A stretch of 15,497 bases of DNA from Candidatus Delongbacteria bacterium (GTDB taxonomy: Bacteria; CAIWAD01; BS150m-G50): positions 1-15,497 of the forward strand of contig JADHUQ010000033.1 in the NCBI GenBank assembly GCA_016784425.1, written 5' to 3'. The translations under genes were made by a program, and so were the position numbers. Position 1 is the stretch's first letter. Each line of letters starts with the position of its first letter. Below the pieces are notes generated by a model. The model worked only from the letters and a program-made list of their open reading frames with translations. It did no database searches and was not told the origin of the DNA. Positions 11,936-15,497 of the stretch are shown piece by piece.

Positions 11936-12685
11936 CTACTTCTCTTCCGGGGTATCCTCTTCCGCGTCAGTATCTTCAGCCGGCGCGGGTGCTTCCTCCA
12001 CCGGAGTGGTATCTGTCGCGGGTTCTTCAGCTACAGCGGGGGCTTCAGCGGAAGTCGGGTCTTTTACCTCTGGCTCTGACACTGTTGCAACTGGTGGCTC
12101 TGTTTCGGGTGGGCTTTCGACTTCGGGAGCATCACTCTCCACAGGAGCTGCCTCGGCGGCTGGAGTGGCTCCCTCTGCCGGGACAGCAGTGTCGCCACCT
12201 TCAGCTTCCATCTTTTCTTTGATAGCGTTGACAACCCGGGCAAAAGCGGAGATTGGAGCCAGCATGGTTGCCAGCAGAATCTGGAGTTGAACCTCACGGG
12301 TTGGGAGATCGGCCAGTCGGTTCAGGAAATCGGCCTGGTGGATCTGCTGTTCATAGGCTATCAGTTTCACATGGTTCTTATTGATAACCTTGATCATATC
12401 CCTAAGAACACGTGCCGGAGCCGCCGGATCACCGTAACCAAAAGCGATACCGGTCTGGCCGGTAAGGCCTTCCCCCATATCTGCGTAAGGTGTTTCGGCC
12501 AGGGCAATCCTCAGCAAGGTATTCTTCACAACCTTGTATTCCGCATCGACTTCGCTCAATTTGTGACGCATCTCTTCCATCTGGTTCACCGATACGCCGG
12601 TGAAATCGGTCAGGTAGATACTCTCAGCTTTGTCAATATTCTCGCGAATGGCGGCGACAAGTGTTTCTTTTTGTGGTGTGGGCAT
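11936..12685 (-). CDS. rplJ: 50S ribosomal protein L10 with a long acidic C-terminal extension
   Basis: L10 anchors the L7/L12 dimers to 23S rRNA at the stalk base. Residues 1-162 form a complete L10, including the long C-terminal helix that carries L7/L12 (LPTREVQLQILLATMLAP onward, about 127-161). That helix aligns without gaps to the E. coli one, which suggests two L7/L12 dimers per L10. The usual protein ends near here at 165-175 residues, but this one goes on to 249. The extra 87 residues hold about 27 acidic residues, 16 prolines and only two lysines, with loose alanine/valine/threonine repeats. It is probably disordered. The reading frame is open without interruption and ends 36 bases before rplL, so the tail appears genuine. 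The ATG at 12683-12685 has AGGAGG eight bases upstream. The 16-base gap after rplA leaves no room for a separate L10 leader. Confidence 0.96.
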   Translation of the reverse strand: MPTPQKETLVAAIRENIDKAESIYLTDFTGVSVNQMEEMRHKLSEVDAEYKVVKNTLLRIALAETPYADMGEGLTGQTGIAFGYGDPAAPARVLRDMIKVINKNHVKLIAYEQQIHQADFLNRLADLPTREVQLQILLATMLAPISAFARVVNAIKEKMEAEGGDTAVPAEGATPAAEAAPVESDAPEVESPPETEPPVATVSEPEVKDPTSAEAPAVAEEPATDTTPVEEAPAPAEDTDAEEDTPEEK

Positions 12686-12701
12686 AGTGTTTTCCTCCTG
12701 G

Positions 12702-13403
12702 TTACTTGACCAGGGCCAGCGCTTGCTGGCGGTCTATCTTGATACCGGGCCCCATGGTGGAGGAAAGGGTAACTGCCTTTACATAAATGCCCTTGGTAGC
12801 AGCTGGCTTCAGCTTGAGCACTTTGTCGAAAAAGGCTAGCAAATTTTCCTTTAGTTGAGACTCCTCAAAGCTGGAGCGACCGAAAATCACGTGCAGGATA
12901 CCATACTTATCCACGCGAAAATCGATACGTCCCGCCTTGATCTGTTTGATTGCATCGGTCAGATCGTTGGTTACTGTGCCGATTTTAGGATTGGGCATCA
13001 ATCCGCGTGGCCCCAGAATTTTACCAAGCTTTCCGACCACCGCCATCACATCCGGTGTAGCTATCACGCTGTCCATCTCAAACCAGCCTGTCTTGATCTT
13101 TTCCACAAAATCATCCAGGCCGACAAAATCGGCACCTGCCTCCTTTGCCTCATCCCATCGTGGCTCATTGGTGAGCACAAGGACTTTGACCTCCTTGCCA
13201 GTTCCGTGTGGGAACGAAACTGTCCCGCGTACCATCTGGTCAGCATGACGTGGATCTACACCGAGATTGATGGAGATTTCTATGGATTCATCGAAGCCAG
13301 CTGTCGCGGTTTTCTTGACCAGCCCGACTCCCTCCTCCACAGAATAGTATCTAGCCCGGTCAACCAGGTCAGCGGTCTTCCGGAACCTCTTACTTCTCTT
13401 CAT
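12702..13403 (-). CDS. rplA: 50S ribosomal protein L1
   Basis: L1 forms the mobile arm beside the ribosomal E site and helps release deacylated tRNA. In many bacteria it also represses its own operon by binding the mRNA leader of rplK. The 233-residue product matches the usual length of 229-235. Conserved features include the N-terminal MKRSKRFRK, the segment GKLGKILGPRGLMPNPKIGTVT (a family hallmark, near 125-146), and the C-terminal segment KGIYVKAVTLSSTMGPGIKID. I choose the ATG at 13401-13403, with GAGGAG four bases upstream. A TTG directly in front (13404-13406) is in frame but too close to the Shine-Dalgarno. The gene follows rplK after 54 bases. Confidence 0.97.
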   Translation of the reverse strand: MKRSKRFRKTADLVDRARYYSVEEGVGLVKKTATAGFDESIEISINLGVDPRHADQMVRGTVSFPHGTGKEVKVLVLTNEPRWDEAKEAGADFVGLDDFVEKIKTGWFEMDSVIATPDVMAVVGKLGKILGPRGLMPNPKIGTVTNDLTDAIKQIKAGRIDFRVDKYGILHVIFGRSSFEESQLKENLLAFFDKVLKLKPAATKGIYVKAVTLSSTMGPGIKIDRQQALALVK

Positions 13404-13407
13404 CAAG

Positions 13408-13413
13408 CTCCTC
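13408..13413 (-). promoter_or_regulatory. Ribosome binding site that sets the rplA start
   Basis: The minus strand reads GAGGAG-CTTG-ATG. The four-base spacing favours the ATG at 13401-13403 over the in-frame TTG at 13404-13406, which would leave a single base. Confidence 0.6.
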
Positions 13414-13457
13414 GTTCGTTGTTGTAACTGTGTGATATATGAAAGTCTACTTGTTTA

Positions 13458-13901
13458 CTACTCTTCAACTCCATCGCCACGTTCCACATTCAGCCCCATA
13501 CTGCGGGCGGTGCCGGCAATAATCTCGGCCCCGGCATCCAGATCGTTGGCGTTCAGATCCTCCATTTTGGCTTCAGCAATCTCACGCAGTTGAGCCCAGG
13601 TGACGGTGCCAACCTTGTTACGGTTAGGCTCACTGGAACCTTTTTCCAGGTTCAAGGCTTTTTTCAACAACACCGCGGCCGGTGGAGTTTTGGTGATGAA
13701 GGTGAAGGAGCGATCCTGGTAAACAGTGATAACGACCGGAATGATCAACCCACGCTGTTCCTGGGTTTTGGCGTTAAACTGTTTACAGAATTCCATAATA
13801 TTTATGCCTGCCTGGCCCAGGGCAGGGCCTACCGGTGGTGCCGGATTGGCAGCGCCCGCTGGAATCTGCAGTTTGACAATTGTTGCTATTTTCTTAGCCA
13901 T
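13458..13901 (-). CDS. rplK: 50S ribosomal protein L11
   Basis: L11 binds the GTPase-associated centre of 23S rRNA at the stalk base, is needed for RelA activation and forms part of the thiostrepton site. The 147-residue product is slightly longer than the usual 141-142, because of a short acidic end (NVERGDGVEE). The N-terminal domain has the proline-rich helix NPAPPVGPALGQAGINI (about 19-35), including the prolines that line the thiostrepton pocket. The C-terminal RNA-binding domain has the segments KTPPAAVLLKKA and AGTARSMGLNVE. I choose the ATG at 13899-13901, since MAKKIATIVKLQIPAG is the family start and an AGGA lies six bases before it. The frame stays open ten codons further upstream, without homology. 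A 135-base gap with a candidate promoter precedes the gene. Confidence 0.97.
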   Translation of the reverse strand: MAKKIATIVKLQIPAGAANPAPPVGPALGQAGINIMEFCKQFNAKTQEQRGLIIPVVITVYQDRSFTFITKTPPAAVLLKKALNLEKGSSEPNRNKVGTVTWAQLREIAEAKMEDLNANDLDAGAEIIAGTARSMGLNVERGDGVEE

Positions 13902-13929
13902 TTTTGATCCTGTCCGTTTCAGCTGTTGC

Positions 13930-13954
13930 AACGCTTGATGATTAATGAAGCGCT
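13930..13954 (-). promoter_or_regulatory. Stem-loop in the rplK leader
   Basis: Arms AACGCTT (13930-13936) and AAGCGCT (13948-13954) pair over seven positions with one G-U wobble, around an 11-base loop. The hairpin ends about 28 bases before the rplK start and would lie in the leader of a transcript from the candidate promoter at 13982-14010. L1 represses the L11-L1 operon in E. coli by binding near this position, but I cannot confirm an L1-type motif here. Confidence 0.35.
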
Positions 13955-13981
13955 ATTCTCACTTACTGTACTGTTATCAAT

Positions 13982-14010
13982 ATGTTAGAGCTCATCGAAA
14001 AAGCTGCCAA
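13982..14010 (-). promoter_or_regulatory. Candidate promoter upstream of rplK
   Basis: The minus strand reads TTGGCA (14005-14010, five of six matches to the -35 consensus), a 17-base spacer, then TAACAT (13982-13987, four of six matches to the -10). Transcription would begin near 13975 and give a leader of about 75 bases before rplK. E. coli has a promoter at the same place, between nusG and rplK. The call rests on the sequence match only. Confidence 0.4.
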
Positions 14011-14037
14011 CTCATCTGGCTGAACGAAATGCTCAGC
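14006..14037 (-). promoter_or_regulatory. Two overlapping stem-loops just after nusG
   Basis: A first stem (14019-14037) starts in the nusG stop region: GCTGAGC pairs with GTTCAGC over seven positions with one wobble, around ATTTC. A second stem, GCCA with TGGC (14006-14020), is followed three bases later by a run of five T on the transcribed strand (13998-14002). The two share two bases, so they compete. The second stem is short and the T-run displaced, so this is at best a weak terminator or attenuator for transcripts leaving nusG. It also overlaps the -35 of the candidate rplK promoter. Confidence 0.3.
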
Positions 14038-14939
14038 TATTCTTCCTCAATTGCCGTCACCTGAAAGAAAGCAAGATCGAGGGGTGTGTTGCGTCCAAAG
14101 ATCGACACCAGCACCTTGAGACGCTTTCTTTCCGGTTGGCACTCCTGAACGACTCCTTCAAAATCGAGGAAGGGGCCATCAACCACCTTGACCCGGTCAC
14201 CAACGTTGAACTGCGTTTCCGGAAGTGATGTATCAGCTTCACCCCGACCAATAATGCGGGCAACCTCTTTTTCAGAAAGGGCTACCGGTTCCCCATCAGG
14301 ACCAACAAATCCCATCACACTGGGAGCGTTACGGATAAAGTGACGGGTGTTCTTGTTGATCTCCATCTGGACAAACATATAACCGGGGAAACTCACCCGG
14401 GCGGTTATCTTCTTCTTACCGGCACGAATTTCAACCACATTCTGGGTTGGGATATGAACATTAAGGATGTGCTCTTCCAGACCCTGCCGTGCAGTCTCTA
14501 TCTCAATGTACTTTTTGACCTTTTCTTCCTGGCTGGTGAAAACCTGCAGTGTATACCATTTAAGGTCAGATTTTACCGGCTCCAGCGGGGATTCAGCTAT
14601 TTCCGCGACTTCGTCGGGCAGTTCCGGGATACTCGATGTATCTGGCGCTGACTCTTCAGCAGCAGATGGTGACAATTCCTCTGGAACGGCCTCTATCAGC
14701 TGATCCGGTGTGTCTGTCGGTTCCGGTGGGACCTCTTCCAGAGTTGGTATTGCATCCACCTCTGTTACTTCAGCCTCAGGAGAGACACTATCCTCGACCG
14801 CTGCTGCTTCCACCTCAGGATCAGTGGGAACAACGGTAGTCTCTTCCGGTTCTGTCTCCAGCGGTTTTGACCTGTCATCACCGTTGGTTTCTACCGGTTT
14901 TTTCTCATCTTCGGCGAAGGGCATCATTGCAGAATCCAT
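14037..14939 (-). CDS. nusG: Transcription elongation/antitermination factor NusG with a long acidic N-terminal extension
   Basis: NusG binds the RNA polymerase clamp and, through its KOW domain, Rho or ribosomal protein S10. The NGN domain begins at KWYTLQVF (127-134) and runs to about 235, with RVSFPGYMFVQM at 181-192. The KOW domain lies at about 244-294 (FNVGDRVKVVDGPFLDFEGVV). Residues 1-125 are extra: the usual protein has about 175-180 residues, this one 300. Residues 8-120 hold about 36 acidic and four basic residues with many prolines, and are probably disordered. No start codon lies near residue 126, and the frame overlaps secE, so the extension should be translated. The start is uncertain: ATG at 14937-14939, 14925-14927 (an ATGA overlap with the secE stop, 296 residues) or 14922-14924. 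Long acidic NusG extensions are known in Actinobacteria such as Streptomyces. Confidence 0.96.
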   Translation of the reverse strand: MDSAMMPFAEDEKKPVETNGDDRSKPLETEPEETTVVPTDPEVEAAAVEDSVSPEAEVTEVDAIPTLEEVPPEPTDTPDQLIEAVPEELSPSAAEESAPDTSSIPELPDEVAEIAESPLEPVKSDLKWYTLQVFTSQEEKVKKYIEIETARQGLEEHILNVHIPTQNVVEIRAGKKKITARVSFPGYMFVQMEINKNTRHFIRNAPSVMGFVGPDGEPVALSEKEVARIIGRGEADTSLPETQFNVGDRVKVVDGPFLDFEGVVQECQPERKRLKVLVSIFGRNTPLDLAFFQVTAIEEE

Positions 14940-15106
14940 CCCAGACCTGTGTTCATCACCTTGTCGTAGACGAAGACAACTGCAGCCAGAAAAATGGTCA
15001 ATCCCACCACCATCCAGGTCGAACCCTTGAGCTCGAGCCAGGAGGGCCAGGAGACTTTTTTCATCTCCTCGAGAACTGACTCCAGATATGATTTGATCTT
15101 ATTCAT
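14924..15106 (-). CDS. secE: Preprotein translocase subunit SecE
   Basis: SecE is the small membrane subunit that clamps and stabilises SecY in the protein-conducting channel. The 60-residue product has the minimal one-helix form found in most bacteria outside the gamma-proteobacteria. An amphipathic N-terminal helix contains the conserved EEMKKVSWPSW (13-23), and one hydrophobic segment spans about 31-48 (WMVVGLTIFLAAVVFVYD). The ATG at 15104-15106 has AGAGGA a few bases upstream. Its stop codon overlaps the start of nusG (TGA within ATGATG, or a 16-base overlap if nusG starts at the first ATG), the usual tight secE-nusG coupling. It begins 18 bases after the tRNA-Trp gene. Confidence 0.96.
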   Translation of the reverse strand: MNKIKSYLESVLEEMKKVSWPSWLELKGSTWMVVGLTIFLAAVVFVYDKVMNTGLGWILQ

Positions 15107-15124
15107 AAGTTCCTCTTAGAAAAA

Positions 15125-15198
15125 CAGGCCAGGAGGGACTCGAACCCCCAGCATCCGGATTTGGAGTCCGGCGCTCTACCAATTGGAGCTACTGGCCT
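15125..15198 (-). tRNA. tRNA-Trp (CCA anticodon)
   Basis: The 74-base sequence folds into a full cloverleaf. The acceptor arms AGGCCAG and CTGGCCT pair over seven bases. The D-stem is GCTC/GAGC, the anticodon stem CCGGA/TCCGG with loop CTCCAAA (anticodon CCA), and the T-arm GGGGG-TTCGAGT-CCCTC has one wobble. The discriminator base is G, as expected of bacterial tRNA-Trp. The 3' CCA is not encoded: TTT follows the discriminator. The gene starts one base after the rpmG stop and ends 18 bases before secE, so it must be cut from a transcript shared with mRNA. A tRNA-Trp gene just before secE-nusG is a common arrangement. Confidence 0.97.
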
Positions 15199-15199
15199 G

Positions 15200-15349
15200 T
15201 TATTTTGTTTCCTTATGAATGCTGTGTGTACCGCAGAAACGACAGTACTTCTTGTACTCAACACGCTCCTGATGGAGGCGTTTGTTTTTCGTCGTAGTGT
15301 AATTACGACGTTTGCATTCGGTACAGGCCAGTGTGATAATATCTCGCAT
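15200..15349 (-). CDS. rpmG: 50S ribosomal protein L33, zinc-binding form
   Basis: L33 is a small protein of the large subunit near the E site. This 49-residue frame reads MRDIITLACTECKRRNYTTT, then KNKRLHQERVEYKKYCRFCG and a short basic end. Two CxxC pairs (Cys9/Cys12 and Cys36/Cys39) form a zinc ribbon, so it is the cysteine-containing (C+) type; such forms can be paired with a zinc-free copy under Zur control elsewhere in a genome. The ATG at 15347-15349 lies 12 bases after the tuf stop, with a modest Shine-Dalgarno-like GGTAGG. The stop at 15200-15202 is one base from the tRNA-Trp 5' end. The order tuf-rpmG-tRNA-Trp-secE-nusG is known from several phyla. Confidence 0.95.
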   Translation of the reverse strand: MRDIITLACTECKRRNYTTTKNKRLHQERVEYKKYCRFCGTHSIHKETK

Positions 15350-15361
15350 CAGCTGCCTACC

Positions 15362-15497
15362 TTATTCGATGATTTCGGTTACCACTCCGGCGCCGACAGT
15401 ACGACCACCCTCGCGGATAGCAAAGCGCAGGTCCATCTCCATCGCAATCGGGTAGATCAGCTCTATGGAAAGCTCAATCGTGTCACCCGGCTTGACC
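15362..15497 (-). CDS. tuf: Elongation factor Tu, 3' end only (right tuf copy)
   Basis: The last 45 codons of an EF-Tu gene enter the window from the right edge. They read KPGDTIELSIELIYPIAMEM, then DLRFAIREGGRTVGAGVVTE and IIE before the TAA at 15362-15364. This is the domain III end of EF-Tu, with the typical RFAIREGGRTVGAGVV signature. It lies upstream of rpmG-tRNA-Trp-secE, the tufB position of many bacteria, and is a separate gene from the tuf start at 1-68 on the same strand. The two fragments cover opposite ends of the gene, so their similarity cannot be judged here. Confidence 0.96.
   Translation of the reverse strand, partial: VKPGDTIELSIELIYPIAMEMDLRFAIREGGRTVGAGVVTEIIE

Noticed and set aside
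11883..12290. Plus-strand frame encoding a Ser/Ala/Gly-rich protein opposite the rplJ tail
   Set aside because: The low-complexity translation is the mirror of the repetitive Glu/Pro/Ala codons of the L10 tail, and the L10 frame is anchored by a conserved core.
13902..13931. Ten-codon upstream extension of rplK
   Set aside because: The family start is MAKKIATIVKLQ at 13901 with its own AGGA. The extension has no homology and overlaps the leader hairpin.
13998..14020. Intrinsic terminator after nusG
   Set aside because: The stem has only four or five pairs and the T-run is three bases away, so it is kept only as part of a possible attenuating structure, not called a terminator.
15113..15130. 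tRNA acceptor stem followed by a T-run as an intrinsic terminator
   Set aside because: The stem belongs to the tRNA cloverleaf and secE starts 18 bases later with a good ribosome binding site, so read-through is expected.

Overview
The window is one unbroken block of translation and transcription housekeeping genes. Every gene lies on the minus strand, so it is transcribed from the right end to the left. In transcription order it runs: tuf (3' end only), rpmG, tRNA-Trp(CCA), secE, nusG, rplK, rplA, rplJ, rplL, rpoB, rpoC, rpsL, rpsG, fusA, tuf (5' end only). This joins the 'rif' cluster (secE to rpoC) to the 'str' cluster (rpsL to tuf). Many bacterial phyla keep this arrangement; Escherichia coli has split it.

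The organism is a bacterium of balanced base composition (about half G+C by eye). The RNA polymerase subunits carry the large lineage-specific insertions known from E. coli: a beta insertion after the DASKYAGPGENG-type segment with coiled-coil character, and a long insertion in the beta' trigger loop. The motif 'VRDVHYTHYGRLCPIE' in RpoB recalls the Bacteroidota/Chlorobi side of bacterial diversity (FCB group and nearby candidate phyla such as Calditrichota or Marinimicrobia). The link from rpoC straight into rpsL-rpsG-fusA-tuf is unlike typical Bacteroidota as I recall them. I offer this placement with low confidence; a marker-gene tree would settle it.

Layout: 1-3036 is the str part (tuf start, fusA, rpsG, rpsL), with 17-19 bases between genes. 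A gap of 87 bases with a possible promoter precedes rpsL. 3124-11240 holds rpoC and rpoB. The largest gap, 290 bases upstream of rpoB, holds a strong stem-loop, perhaps an attenuator or RNA-processing site as known between rplL and rpoB in E. coli. 11531-13901 encodes the ribosomal stalk and L1 arm proteins L7/L12, L10, L1 and L11. 13902-14036 is a leader-like gap with a candidate promoter and stem-loops. 14037-15349 holds nusG, secE, tRNA-Trp and rpmG, tightly packed. A second tuf copy ends at the right edge.

Together the genes supply the RNA polymerase core, an elongation factor that couples it to the ribosome (NusG), the ribosomal factor-binding stalk (L11, L10, L7/L12), the two GTPases that work on that stalk (EF-Tu, EF-G), and one translocon subunit (SecE). 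No mobile element, CRISPR array or wholly unknown gene was seen. The least ordinary features are two long acidic, proline-rich, probably disordered extensions in the same cluster: about 125 residues at the N-terminus of NusG and about 87 at the C-terminus of L10. Non-ATG starts on rpoB, rpsL and rplL are also notable. No gap exceeds 300 bases.
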